A stretch of DNA of 64,000 bases from Neobacillus piezotolerans (GTDB lineage: Bacteria > Bacillota > Bacilli > Bacillales > Cytobacillaceae). The stretch is from assembly GCF_003362805.1 (NCBI RefSeq), contig NZ_QNQT01000002.1:310001-374000 (forward strand), written 5' to 3'. Shown here in pieces: positions 40,472 through 50,587 of the stretch; positions within the stretch are counted from its first letter, which is position 1; the number at the start of each line of letters is the position of its first letter. Both the position numbers and the translations under genes were made by a program. The notes under the pieces were generated by a model. It saw only the letters and a program-made list of their open reading frames with translations. It was not told where the DNA came from and made no database searches.

Positions 40472-41626
40472 TTAATAGAACCGTTTAAAGCTTTCAAAAC
40501 GCGCTTTGTAATATGGATCATCAAGGCTTGTTATTGTAACGCCTATGACCGCGTCAGCGTGGAGGAAGAAGTTGTCCCCCAGGTAGATGCCCATATGGGA
40601 AATTCCCTTCTTGTATGTATTCTCAAAGAATACGAGGTCTCCCGCCACTGGTTTATCAACTTCATAGGAACGATTGTAATAGCCTTCAGCCGAATGGCGG
40701 ACAAGTTGGTTCCCGGCCTGATTATAAACATAATAGATGAAGCCGCTGCAATCAAAGCCTTCAATCGTCGAGCCGCCCCACACATACGGGGAGCCGATCA
40801 GGTTTTTGCCAATTGAAATAACTGCAGGGGTGATGCCGCTATTCTCCGCTGGTGAAGCTGGCTGAGGCGTTTCAGCAAGCGCCGGAACCTTCAAAGTCTG
40901 GCCTACCCTGATCATGTCGGTAGCAAGTCCGTTCAGAGCTTTGAGATTTTCGACGGTTGTATTGAATTGCAGGCTGATCTTCCCAAGTGTGTCGCCGCTG
41001 ACAACCACGTAGGAACCAAGGCTTCCTGTTGCGGGCTGTGCTGGAACGGTTGGTTTTTCCTGTTGAGTCGGTGGAACCTTTACTGGTTCAGCAGGCTTAG
41101 CCGGCGCCTTTCCTGGTTGTGCGGGCTTAACAGGTGCTTTTGCTGTATCGGCAGGTTTTACGGGAGCCGCGGGTTTTGCTGGTACTGCGGGCTTTGCAGC
41201 AACAGTGGATGCCGCCTGAAGCTTAAGGACCTGCCCAATATAAATCATATCGTTTTTCAGGCCGTTCAAGGTTTTTAAATCACCGATTGGTACGCCGGTT
41301 TTAACGGAAATGGCGCTTAATGAGTCGCCTTTTACGACGGTATAGGTTTTAGCTTTCGCCTGGCTAGGAGCCGCGGCCGGCTTTGTTTGGGCTGGGGCTT
41401 TTATACCTGGTCCGGGCAAGGTGATTTTTTGGTTCAGGAAGATTTTATCGGAGGCCAGTTTGTTTAGCTTCATCAGGTCAGCCACGGATGTATTTGCCTT
41501 TACGGAGATTCCGGAAAGTGTATCGCCTTTCTGCACTGTATACAACTCCGAAGCCGATGCACTTGAGGAATACGCTATAGATAGAAGGGCAAAGGTCGCA
41601 AAGGTGGCAGATGCTTTCTTCTTCAT
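40472..41626 (-). CDS. LysM-NlpC/P60 D,L-endopeptidase (LytE/LytF-like autolysin)
   Basis: A 384-residue secreted peptidoglycan hydrolase that cuts the D-Glu/diaminopimelate bond of the stem peptide. A signal peptide (1-26, ending SASAS) is followed by three LysM repeats (YTVQKGDTLSGISVKAN near 29; YTVVKGDSLSAIS near 96; YVVVSGDTLGKIS near 207) separated by Ala/Pro/Lys-rich linkers. The C-terminal NlpC/P60 domain (270-384) has catalytic Cys in EGFDCSGF and His in GISHMGIYLG, with a further His in LHADA. ATG 41626 has GGAGG seven bases upstream; a GTG just before is in frame. Confidence 0.93.
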   Translation of the reverse strand: MKKKASATFATFALLSIAYSSSASASELYTVQKGDTLSGISVKANTSVADLMKLNKLASDKIFLNQKITLPGPGIKAPAQTKPAAAPSQAKAKTYTVVKGDSLSAISVKTGVPIGDLKTLNGLKNDMIYIGQVLKLQAASTVAAKPAVPAKPAAPVKPADTAKAPVKPAQPGKAPAKPAEPVKVPPTQQEKPTVPAQPATGSLGSYVVVSGDTLGKISLQFNTTVENLKALNGLATDMIRVGQTLKVPALAETPQPASPAENSGITPAVISIGKNLIGSPYVWGGSTIEGFDCSGFIYYVYNQAGNQLVRHSAEGYYNRSYEVDKPVAGDLVFFENTYKKGISHMGIYLGDNFFLHADAVIGVTITSLDDPYYKARFESFKRFY

Positions 41627-42647
41627 CACTTTACCTCCAAAATGTGTTCAGGTACAGAATATTTTACCATAAGAAACGAACCTTTCTAACCCTTTTTGGA
41701 AAATTAAGTCGAAATATGGATATCACTTAAAGTGATTTTTGAAAAGCATCCTGAATAAATAATACGATGGGATAGGAAATCGTAGGATCGGGCGGCTTGA
41801 GACGGAGGATTGGAATGGAAATCATATATAGATATGGTTGTCTCGTTCTAGAACTTAGGGACTAGAACATTGCCTATATCTCGAATTAGATGGATTCTGT
41901 TTATCTCTATAATGATATCTTGGGGGAGAAATGGCAATTCCTTCTGAAGGAATAGGTTGAACTGCCGGCTGGCAATCGAATCCACTATGGGTATGTTGCT
42001 TATTCCTTCTATAGAAGAAAGACGGAAAAGATATCTATCATGATCAAGCGGGATTGGGCTACATAATTAAAGTAAGAAAGGTTATTTCGGATGGTTGGGA
42101 CCTGGAAGACGCTTACGGGGGATTGGAAATTCAAAAACCAAAAGTAGCAGGGATAAAGTCACGCTTATAGTTCCGGCTTAGAATATGGGCCAAAACGGAC
42201 GAGTAGTTGTAAAATCATACCAGGCTCTGAATCTAAAGGCTTTAAAGCATTTAAACTTGAAACTCCCCGAAGGATTCACTTTGGACAAAAATAGGGAAGA
42301 CTAATATTGGGGCGAGAAGAAAGCTATAAAATTAACACTACGGAGAACAACTCCAGGATTAGCCAGATAATGTAAGCGAAATCCAATAAAAGGAGGTGGG
42401 TTTTGATAGTTATTTAGATTTTCGCATGATTTTATTCACGAAAAATTAACATTTTCCGAAAATAACCCATTACCTTCCATTCAAACCATTAATTTCTTCC
42501 ATTTTTTCGCCAAATATATACATATAAAACTAGATTTCCCTAGGGAAATGTATTATTATAGAAAATGTGAAAGGTGCTGGTAAGCCGCTCAATACCTGGC
42601 TAATTTCACATAATTTCTAAAGCATATGCAGGAATTACACATATTAG
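41627..42647 (+). other. 1-kb non-coding region upstream of the S-layer gene
   Basis: No gene is supported. Small dyads are present: ATCACTT-A-AAGTGAT at 41722, GTTCTAG...CTAGAAC near 41850 and ATTCCTTC-T-GAAGGAAT near 41939. A ~70-codon open stretch exists on the minus strand near 41850-42065 without a start codon or ribosome site. The region may be decayed DNA or an extended control region; I cannot decide. Confidence 0.5.
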
Positions 42648-42676
42648 TTGATATTTCCATATTGCTTTAGTATAAT
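42648..42676 (+). promoter_or_regulatory. Strong sigma-A promoter of the S-layer gene
   Basis: TTGATA at 42648-42653 and TATAAT at 42671-42676, exactly 17 bp apart. Transcription would start near 42683, leaving an 81-base leader. Confidence 0.85.
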
Positions 42677-42695
42677 TGTCGTTAAGTTTGTTAGG

Positions 42696-42728
42696 CGGTA
42701 GTTTGTGCCTTTCAGGCGGAAACTGTCG
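42696..42728 (+). promoter_or_regulatory. 5' UTR stem-loop of S-layer mRNA
   Basis: CGGTAGTTT (42696-42704) pairs with AAACTGTCG (42720-42728) using G-U pairs, with an inner GCC/GGC stem. A hairpin close to the mRNA 5' end may stabilise the transcript, as reported for other abundant S-layer mRNAs. Confidence 0.55.
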
Positions 42729-42763
42729 TACTACTAAAATACCGAAAGGGGAAAACCAGACTT

Positions 42764-45505
42764 ATGAAGAAAAAAGCTATCAAGATAGCTGCTGCTTCCG
42801 CAGTCGCCGCTTCTGCATTCGTTGCTGCCGCACCAGCCCAAACTGATGCCGCTACTAACGTAGCAACAGAAGTAAGCAAAGCTGTTACCCAAATGAAGAA
42901 AGCGTACCACACGTACAGCGATATAACCGCTACTGGCGAATTCGCTGACATCAATGTAGTTTACAAAGAGTACAACGCTGCTAAAATCGCATACAACAAC
43001 GCGAAAGCAATCGTAACAAAAGCAGGCGGAGCCCAAAAAGAAGGCTACCTTGCCCAGCTTGAAGTCACTTATGATGACTACATCGCTAAGCGCGTCGTTA
43101 CATACATCGACGCTTACAACTACGCTGTAGCTCTTGATGCTAAGAGGCAAGCTCTTGCTAAAGCCCTTACTGACAAAGACTGGAACGCTGCTGAAAAGCT
43201 TTATCATGAAATTTCTTATGAACTAAAGACACGTACAGTGATCCTTCACCGTGTATACGGCGAATCTACTCGTGAACTTTTTGTTAAAGGGATGAAACAA
43301 GCTGCCCAAGATCTTCGCGACAGCCAATCAGTTAACATCACTGTTAAAATGTACGCTGATGTTGCTGCAAAAGAATTGGCAGAGAAGGATCTTGCTGGTG
43401 CTAAAGCTGCAATCGACAAAATCAACGAGTTTGTTGCTAAGGTTGATAAGGACAGCGAATTCGGTAAATTCCTACTAGCAAAAGTTGCGGAAGTGAAGTC
43501 TCAGTATGACGCACTTGATGCTCCTAAAGTAACTGGAGTTACTCCAATCAACGCTACTCAAGTTGTTGTTACTTTCAATAAAGAGCTAAACCGTACTGAT
43601 GCTCAGACAGCAAGCAAGTACTCAATCAATTCTACTACTCCATCCACTGCTTCTTTAAGCGCAGATGGGAAAACTGTAACACTTACTTTTGCTACGGCAA
43701 ACCAAGTAGAAGTTACTAACGGGGTATTTGTAGTCGAGCCTATCAAACTAGCTGCTGACACTACAAAAACTACACCAAAATACACACAGGTATTTACTTA
43801 TGAAGATACAGTAAAACCTGAGATTGCCTCCGTTGAAGCTAAGACAAATGGAACTGCAGCTACAAGCCTAACTGTAACTGCAAGTGAACCAATTCAGTCT
43901 TCCTTGGCAAAGGTTAATGGATCTTACTATGCTATTAACTTTAACGGAACAGACGAAGCTACAATCACAGGATTATCCCTAGATGCTAGCAAAACTCACA
44001 CTATTGAGTTGATCAACCTAACTGATAAAGGCGGCAACGTCACTGTTAGCACTTCTAAATCCTTTGGCGTAACTGTTGACACAGTAGCTCCAACCGTAGC
44101 ACTTGCACCACAAGGAGATAAGCAAATCCTTCTTACTTTCAGCAAAGCAATGGATGTTAACTCTGTAACTTCAGCTCTAGCTTCAGGTGCAGTTAAGGAT
44201 GAAGCGCTGGCTAATGTTAACCACTTAGCACCGACAGTTGTAGCTGGTTCTGGCAACAAGCAATTTGTTATTACAATTACAGATGCGCTATATGCTAACA
44301 AAACTAGCAGAGTATTGACTGTCGTATTCCCTAACACAATTAAGGATTACCTCGGTAATGCGATTGCCCCAGGAACACAGTCAGTAACTTTGACTAAGGA
44401 TACTGTAAAACCGGTTGCTACTGGATACAAGGTAAATAAAGATGCCAGCGGTAATGTAACTGGTATTGAGGTTACTTTCAGCGAAGGACTTCGTGCAAAT
44501 GCAGATCCAACTGAGCCTACTATCGTTAACATGAACGGAGTAATTGTAACAGGTACGCTCCTTGGAGGATTTACAGCAGCTCCTGTCGCGGCGGGTGACA
44601 AGAAAGTAACTTTCACTGCTAATACTCCTGGTAAAGTAACAGGACAATACGCATTCTCATTTGGTTCTGGACTAGTACAAGACCAGGCAGAGACTGCTAA
44701 TTCGTCTGATGCGTTTAATTACAATATTGATTTTGGAACTGGTGCAACAACATTCAGTTTGCCTGCTAATCCTGTTTCTTCAACTGGAAATACCATCACA
44801 GTAGAATTTGGAAGAACGGTAAAAGGTGGAGCTGTTGCAAATTCAGCTACTGATCCTGCAAACTACACATTAGCTGGTCAGCCACTACCTGCAGGTACGA
44901 CAATTTATCTTGATGTTGATCAAGATACTGCAACAATTACACTTCCAGCTGGTTCAGTTGCAAAATCTGATACCCACGCAGTGTTCACTGTTGCAAACAT
45001 TATGTCACTGAATGGTGCTCTTCTTAACACGTATACTGGCACTGTAGCAGTAACTGACAACACTAAACCAGAACTTAACAGTGCTGTATTGAATGCTGAT
45101 GGTACTGTTACACTTGGATTTAGCGAAGCGTTGACAGTTGGTCCAGATAAAGACGACCTAAAACTTGTTCTGAATGGTTCTCAGGTTAATGTTGCAGCAT
45201 ACAATGTTACAGCTGTAACGGCTGGTGCTGATGCTGGCAAGTACCTAGTTTCAGTAAATGCTCTTGTTGATGATAAGGCAACTGCCGCTACTACTGATGA
45301 CACTCTTTATGTGGATGTAGATGGAAGTGGTACATTTACCAATGGAGATATCGTTGTTGCAACTGGAAATGTTTCAGCTGGTACAGTTAGCTTAAGGGCT
45401 GCTGCATTCACATCTGTGAAGGTTGGAACAGTTGCTGCTCCAAACACAGCTAAAGATGCTGCTGGCAACTTCGTAAAAGGAAACGCTGAAATTGCAGTTA
45501 AGTAA
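42764..45505 (+). CDS. S-layer protein, SbsC type
   Basis: A 913-residue surface-layer protein. The signal peptide (1-29) ends at a typical AxA site (TDAAT). Residues 30-260 are a helical, Lys-rich domain like the N-terminal secondary-polymer-binding part of Geobacillus SbsC (TDAATNVATEVSKAVTQMKKA near the start, in part; no SLH motifs). From about 262 a series of Ig-like domains follows, each starting with a DTVKP / DTVAP / DNTKP type linker and a VTFNKEL / VTFSEGL / LGFSEAL strand. Codon use is strongly biased towards a few codons, as in highly expressed genes. GAAAGGGG precedes the ATG. It is monocistronic, with its own strong promoter and terminator, and heads the glycan cluster. Confidence 0.93.
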   Translation: MKKKAIKIAAASAVAASAFVAAAPAQTDAATNVATEVSKAVTQMKKAYHTYSDITATGEFADINVVYKEYNAAKIAYNNAKAIVTKAGGAQKEGYLAQLEVTYDDYIAKRVVTYIDAYNYAVALDAKRQALAKALTDKDWNAAEKLYHEISYELKTRTVILHRVYGESTRELFVKGMKQAAQDLRDSQSVNITVKMYADVAAKELAEKDLAGAKAAIDKINEFVAKVDKDSEFGKFLLAKVAEVKSQYDALDAPKVTGVTPINATQVVVTFNKELNRTDAQTASKYSINSTTPSTASLSADGKTVTLTFATANQVEVTNGVFVVEPIKLAADTTKTTPKYTQVFTYEDTVKPEIASVEAKTNGTAATSLTVTASEPIQSSLAKVNGSYYAINFNGTDEATITGLSLDASKTHTIELINLTDKGGNVTVSTSKSFGVTVDTVAPTVALAPQGDKQILLTFSKAMDVNSVTSALASGAVKDEALANVNHLAPTVVAGSGNKQFVITITDALYANKTSRVLTVVFPNTIKDYLGNAIAPGTQSVTLTKDTVKPVATGYKVNKDASGNVTGIEVTFSEGLRANADPTEPTIVNMNGVIVTGTLLGGFTAAPVAAGDKKVTFTANTPGKVTGQYAFSFGSGLVQDQAETANSSDAFNYNIDFGTGATTFSLPANPVSSTGNTITVEFGRTVKGGAVANSATDPANYTLAGQPLPAGTTIYLDVDQDTATITLPAGSVAKSDTHAVFTVANIMSLNGALLNTYTGTVAVTDNTKPELNSAVLNADGTVTLGFSEALTVGPDKDDLKLVLNGSQVNVAAYNVTAVTAGADAGKYLVSVNALVDDKATAATTDDTLYVDVDGSGTFTNGDIVVATGNVSAGTVSLRAAAFTSVKVGTVAAPNTAKDAAGNFVKGNAEIAVK

Positions 45506-45515
45506 TTTCTAACTC

Positions 45516-45552
45516 AAAAGTGGTTTCGGTTTTTAACCGAAACCACTTTTTT
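45516..45552 (+). terminator. S-layer gene terminator
   Basis: Long perfect stem AAAAGTGGTTTCGGTT / AACCGAAACCACTTTT with a TTTTT tract, 10 bp after the stop. Confidence 0.92.
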
Positions 45553-45668
45553 AGTTTGAAAAGCAATTAATTTTCTTTCTGAAATTAAAAAATGATTGAG
45601 CAAGAATTGTGTGGGGGAGAGAAATCATAAAGGATAATTTTTCCTAATAATTAAATACCACCAATCTA

Positions 45669-45697
45669 TTGATTAACTGTCGTTCCTATTCTAAAAT
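45669..45697 (+). promoter_or_regulatory. Sigma-A promoter of the glycan cluster
   Basis: TTGATT at 45669-45674 and TAAAAT at 45692-45697, 17 bp apart, 40 bp before the first gene. No terminator is seen before 61833, so this may drive a ~16-kb transcript. Confidence 0.7.
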
Positions 45698-45737
45698 TGG
45701 TTAAGGAGTAAATAATTGGCGAAACAGGGAGAAAATC

Positions 45738-46232
45738 ATGAAGGAAAATGTAAGATTAGCTATATTTGTGGGTGTATTTATTTTTTCCGTTATTATTCTA
45801 TTTGCCTCCAGCTTTATTGGTAATAAGGAAAATCAAATTTTTATCGAAGAAAATAAAAAGTACGAACTAGCTAAGCAACAAATGAATAATCCTGAGACAG
45901 ATCGATCAATAGAATTGTTAATGGATCTACAGGAAAAATATAATGATAACTATAATGTTTTGCGTTATATGGGGTTGTATTATGGTTTGAAGGGAGATTT
46001 TGAAAAGGGAGTTTTATTTACACAAAGAGCTGTTGAGAAAAGGCCCTTTTTGGCCAAGAGTCCCGGGTTTTGTTTTCAGTTTGGAGAAATGTTGTTCTTT
46101 TATGGAGATTATAAAAATTCAAAGGCATATCTGGAACTAAGCTTAGCTAATAACATACAGGAAGAGCATAAGCTGCGAATTCAGCAATTAATAGCGGAAG
46201 CCGAAGCGAGGTTACAGGGTGAGGGAAAATGA
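45738..46232 (+). CDS. Membrane-anchored TPR protein
   Basis: A 164-residue protein: one N-terminal membrane helix (about 6-26, LAIFVGVFIFSVIILFASSF) and TPR-like repeats in the remainder (NYNVLRYMGLYYGLKGDFEK; GEMLFFYGDYKNSKAYLELS). It overlaps the following O-antigen-ligase-like gene by ATGA, so the two are coupled and may form a complex; TPR partners or fusions are common for WaaL/PilO-type ligases. AT-rich, like the rest of the cluster. GGGAG precedes the ATG. No specific family is recognised. Confidence 0.75.
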   Translation: MKENVRLAIFVGVFIFSVIILFASSFIGNKENQIFIEENKKYELAKQQMNNPETDRSIELLMDLQEKYNDNYNVLRYMGLYYGLKGDFEKGVLFTQRAVEKRPFLAKSPGFCFQFGEMLFFYGDYKNSKAYLELSLANNIQEEHKLRIQQLIAEAEARLQGEGK

Positions 46233-47797
46233 GTATAAAAAATGGTTATAAGATTTATCGAGATGAACAAGAAGATCTTTTGGAAACAAAAAAGACTAAT
46301 CATCTAATTTTTTTCATGTTTTTAATAATTATAATATTAGTGCCGTTAGCGGCAAAATTGCATGGTGTAAATCATGTAAGCCCAATAATAACAGAAGAAC
46401 CCATATTGAGTTCAGGGGAAAAAGGAAACATATTTTCATACTACAAATTTTTCATTTTAGTAGCAGTGACTATATTCATTTCCTTAGCTTTTCTCTACAA
46501 AGTTTTAGTTTTAAAAAATAATATCTTAAAATCCAAAATTAATATTTACATTGGAACCATGGTTGTTTTTGTTGCTTTGTCCACTTTATTCTCCAATGCA
46601 AAGATAATTTCCTTATTTGGAATGTATGATAGGCACGAAGGTTCAATCACCTATTTGTGTTATTTTTTCTTATTCTATATAGCTTTAAATATTCAGGTTG
46701 AAGAAAAAAAGAAAGAATTAATTTTTTGGTCATTGGTTCCTTTTGTGATAATAAATTTTGCGTTGGGTCTTCTGAATTTATGGAACATCAATATATTAAA
46801 CAAGCCATTTATTCAAAAAATGGTTTACGGTGAATTGCCTGAGGGAGCAACAATTAGGGAAGGCTCGTTTATAATAACCACTCTGGGCCATGGGAATTAT
46901 TTAAGTGGAACATCAGCAATGATTACAGTAATATTTTTAATTCTCTTTATTCTTTCAAATAGTCTTTCGAAGAAAATCATATATGGAATCCTAACAATAC
47001 TTTCTTTTGCTACATTAATTACTTCATTATCAAGCAGTGGATTTGTAACTACCTTATCAATGATTCCTATAGTTGTCATAATGGTTTTGTACAGGGCAGA
47101 TAAGAAGTTAAAAATAATAAGAGATTTCTCTATTATGAGTATTTCATTTCTATTAATAATCTTTATTTTCTCTAAAATACAGCCCAGGGTTTGGGATGAA
47201 ACAATAGGACTTATAATCAAACAGAATCCATTCCAGGTAAGCGTAGAAAGTTTTAAGGGAATACCCAAGGAGCTCTCCATTTTTAGTATTAGTGAGGTAG
47301 ATGCCTCAAATGCGAGTGATTTTACCCCTCCAGAATTGCCTGAAGCCGGAGTAGCTGCAGGAACGGGTAGGGTTTATATTTGGGAGAAAACGATAGAACT
47401 AATTAAAAATAGGCCGATATTTGGATACGGGTTGGATACATTTGCCTACTATTTTAATCAAGATGATCCACAAAAACATGCCAATCTTAATGAGGGCTAT
47501 AGTGTGATAGTAGATAAACCCCATAATATTTATTTGAATCTTGCATATGGAGCAGGAGTAATAACACTAATAGGTTTCTTAACTTTAATTATCAATTATG
47601 TTAAAAGCATAATACGAGTTGTGAAAACAATAAATATGAACACGGTGGCACTTGTATGCGGGTGCTTAGCTTATTTGTTCCAAGGCATGTTCAATGATTC
47701 GACGATAGGAGCAGGTGTGATATTTTGGATTTTATTCGGTTTGAGCTTTAATAGCTTGCTAATTCTAGAAGCAAATCGTAAAGAAGCTGATATTTAG
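46229..47797 (+). CDS. O-antigen ligase-like membrane protein (Wzy_C/WaaL superfamily)
   Basis: A 522-residue integral membrane protein with about 11-12 predicted helices. The large outside loop near residues 385-440 carries the superfamily pattern GRVYIWEKTIELIKNRPIFG and DKPHNIYLNLAYGAG, in which the Arg and His are the usual conserved catalytic-region residues. Such proteins transfer a glycan from undecaprenyl diphosphate to lipid A, to a growing chain, or to protein. Here, next to an S-layer gene in a Gram-positive, the likely role is oligosaccharide transfer to S-layer protein, as proposed for WsaB and WsfB; polymerase is the alternative, less likely with an ABC exporter present. Confidence 0.85.
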   Translation: MSIKNGYKIYRDEQEDLLETKKTNHLIFFMFLIIIILVPLAAKLHGVNHVSPIITEEPILSSGEKGNIFSYYKFFILVAVTIFISLAFLYKVLVLKNNILKSKINIYIGTMVVFVALSTLFSNAKIISLFGMYDRHEGSITYLCYFFLFYIALNIQVEEKKKELIFWSLVPFVIINFALGLLNLWNINILNKPFIQKMVYGELPEGATIREGSFIITTLGHGNYLSGTSAMITVIFLILFILSNSLSKKIIYGILTILSFATLITSLSSSGFVTTLSMIPIVVIMVLYRADKKLKIIRDFSIMSISFLLIIFIFSKIQPRVWDETIGLIIKQNPFQVSVESFKGIPKELSIFSISEVDASNASDFTPPELPEAGVAAGTGRVYIWEKTIELIKNRPIFGYGLDTFAYYFNQDDPQKHANLNEGYSVIVDKPHNIYLNLAYGAGVITLIGFLTLIINYVKSIIRVVKTINMNTVALVCGCLAYLFQGMFNDSTIGAGVIFWILFGLSFNSLLILEANRKEADI

Positions 47798-47840
47798 ATA
47801 TAAAATAAACATACGAGTACTGATTATGGAGGATTCCTAA

Positions 47841-48809
<969 letters not shown>

Positions 48810-48827
48810 TCTAATTAAAAGAGTGTG

Positions 48828-49799
48828 ATGAAAGTGAGAGCGCTAATTACTGGAGTTAAAGGATTTGTAGGTAAGTATTTAGCAGACCATTTACTATCGC
48901 AGGGAATAGAGGTATGGGGGACTTCACGTAAGGAATCCCCTTTTTTATGTTTAAGTAATGGTAATATTTCAGTTATTAAGAATGATTTAAATAATACAGA
49001 AGAAATATTTAATCTTCTTCAATTAATCGAGCCAGACTATATTTTTCACTTAGCAGGACAAAGTAATGTCAAACAATCATGGATTGACAAAGAAGGAACT
49101 TTTTATGCGAATGTTAATAAAACGATTTTTTTATTAGATGCCTGTGTTGCATATCAAAAGGAAAATCCTCAAATGAGATTGTTAACAGTCGGTTCTTCAG
49201 AAGAATATGGGAAGGTATTGAAGAATGAACTTCCAATTCAAGAGACTACTCAACTTCGTCCGGTAAGTCCATATGGGGCATCAAAGGCAGCTGTTTCAAT
49301 GCTAGTTAAACAATATAATACGGCTCATAATTTAAATGTAATACATGCGAGACCTTTTAATCATATTGGACCAGGGCAATCTGATGGATTTGTTGCAATT
49401 GATTTTGCAAAACAAGTTGTTAGGTTAGAAGAAATTCAAAATCCAACAATGTATGTTGGAGATTTAAGTAGTAAAAGGGATTTTACAGATGTTAGAGATA
49501 TCGTTAGAGCATATTTCGAAATAATTCAGTTTGGTGAAATAGGTCAAATATATAATATTTGTAGTGGAACGCCTGTTGCAATTCAGGAAATTTTAAATTA
49601 CCTCCTTTCATTTTCTTCGAAAAAGATAAATGTTGTTGTTGATGAATCAAAAATGAGGCCAATAGAGATAAAAGAATATTATGGTTCTAGTAAAAAAATC
49701 AGAACGACTTTAAAGTGGAAACCATTATATACAATTGAGAAGAGTTTAAGTGATATTTATTTCCATCTCCAAGAAGCCAACAGTGAAAAAGAGTGGTGA
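48828..49799 (+). CDS. rmd: GDP-4-keto-6-deoxy-D-mannose reductase (Rmd-like)
   Basis: NAD(P)-dependent SDR epimerase/reductase of 323 residues: TGVKGFVGKYLADHL cofactor loop (residues 8-22), VGSSEEYGK, the catalytic YxxxK in SPYGASKAAVSML and the RPFNHIGPGQSDGFVAIDFA substrate region found in Rmd enzymes. Coupled to Gmd it would give GDP-D-rhamnose. GDP-6-deoxy-D-talose synthase is a close alternative that sequence cannot exclude. ATG 48828 is chosen; a GTG just upstream is in frame and the ribosome site (AAAAGAG) is weak. 18 bp after gmd. Confidence 0.85.
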   Translation: MKVRALITGVKGFVGKYLADHLLSQGIEVWGTSRKESPFLCLSNGNISVIKNDLNNTEEIFNLLQLIEPDYIFHLAGQSNVKQSWIDKEGTFYANVNKTIFLLDACVAYQKENPQMRLLTVGSSEEYGKVLKNELPIQETTQLRPVSPYGASKAAVSMLVKQYNTAHNLNVIHARPFNHIGPGQSDGFVAIDFAKQVVRLEEIQNPTMYVGDLSSKRDFTDVRDIVRAYFEIIQFGEIGQIYNICSGTPVAIQEILNYLLSFSSKKINVVVDESKMRPIEIKEYYGSSKKIRTTLKWKPLYTIEKSLSDIYFHLQEANSEKEW

Positions 49800-49809
49800 C
49801 AGTAATTAG

Positions 49810-50586
49810 ATGGTAAAAGATTTAAAGGCAATTTTAAATTATAGACACATGCTCTTTAGCATGGTGCAACGAGAATTAAGGTCAAGATACAAGGGATCTT
49901 TTTTTGGGTTTTTATGGACTTTCATAAATCCATTATTACAATTGATAGTATATTCAACGGTGTTTCCATATCTATTAAGAGTGAAGCAAGAGAATTATCC
50001 GATGTTTCTCTTCATCGCATTATTACCATGGATTTTTTTTACAACATCTGTTCAGAATGCTACTTCAAGTATAGTAGGTAATGCTAATTTAGTGACTAAA
50101 ATCCATTTTCCGAGGATGATCTTACCCTTATCTGCTGTTTCAACAAATTTAATGAATTATATTTATAGTTTAGTAATAGTAGTACCTGCTTTATTGCTAA
50201 CCGGTGTACAGTTAACGGTTAATCTTCTTTGGTTCCCATTAATTTTATTTATTGAGTTTATATTTGCATTTGGTTTAGCGTTGATATTTTCAGCCTTACA
50301 TGTAAAATTCCGTGATATAGAACATATAGTGGGAGTTTTAGTTTTCTGTTGGTTTTATGTTACTCCTATTGTATTTCCGATGGATATTTTTCCACCGGAG
50401 CTTGCAAGGTTGATGGGAATAAACCCCATGGTTGGGGTTATACAATCATTTAGGAATATCTTTCTTTATGGAATTCAACCAGATTTTGGAGCATTAGCTT
50501 ATTCATTAATAGTTGCACTTATTGCTCTATTTATCGGTTTTTTTGTATTTAAAAAATATGAAAAAACCTTTGCGGAGGATTTATAA
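49810..50586 (+). CDS. wzm: ABC-2 type polysaccharide export permease (Wzm)
   Basis: A 258-residue membrane protein with six predicted helices. The amphipathic N-terminus (MLFSMVQRELRSRYKGSFFG) and the FGFLWTFINPLLQLIVYSTV segment are typical of Wzm permeases; the ALHVKFRDIEHIV and INPMVGVIQSFRNIFLYG motifs are also usual. With Wzt it moves undecaprenyl-diphosphate-linked glycan across the membrane. It lies 2 bp before wzt. An ABC exporter implies that the chain is finished in the cytoplasm. Confidence 0.94.
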   Translation: MVKDLKAILNYRHMLFSMVQRELRSRYKGSFFGFLWTFINPLLQLIVYSTVFPYLLRVKQENYPMFLFIALLPWIFFTTSVQNATSSIVGNANLVTKIHFPRMILPLSAVSTNLMNYIYSLVIVVPALLLTGVQLTVNLLWFPLILFIEFIFAFGLALIFSALHVKFRDIEHIVGVLVFCWFYVTPIVFPMDIFPPELARLMGINPMVGVIQSFRNIFLYGIQPDFGALAYSLIVALIALFIGFFVFKKYEKTFAEDL

Positions 50587-50587
50587 A

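Noticed and set aside
41850-42065. ~70-codon open frame on the minus strand upstream of the S-layer gene
   Set aside because: No start codon, no ribosome site and no recognisable family; the length is compatible with chance.
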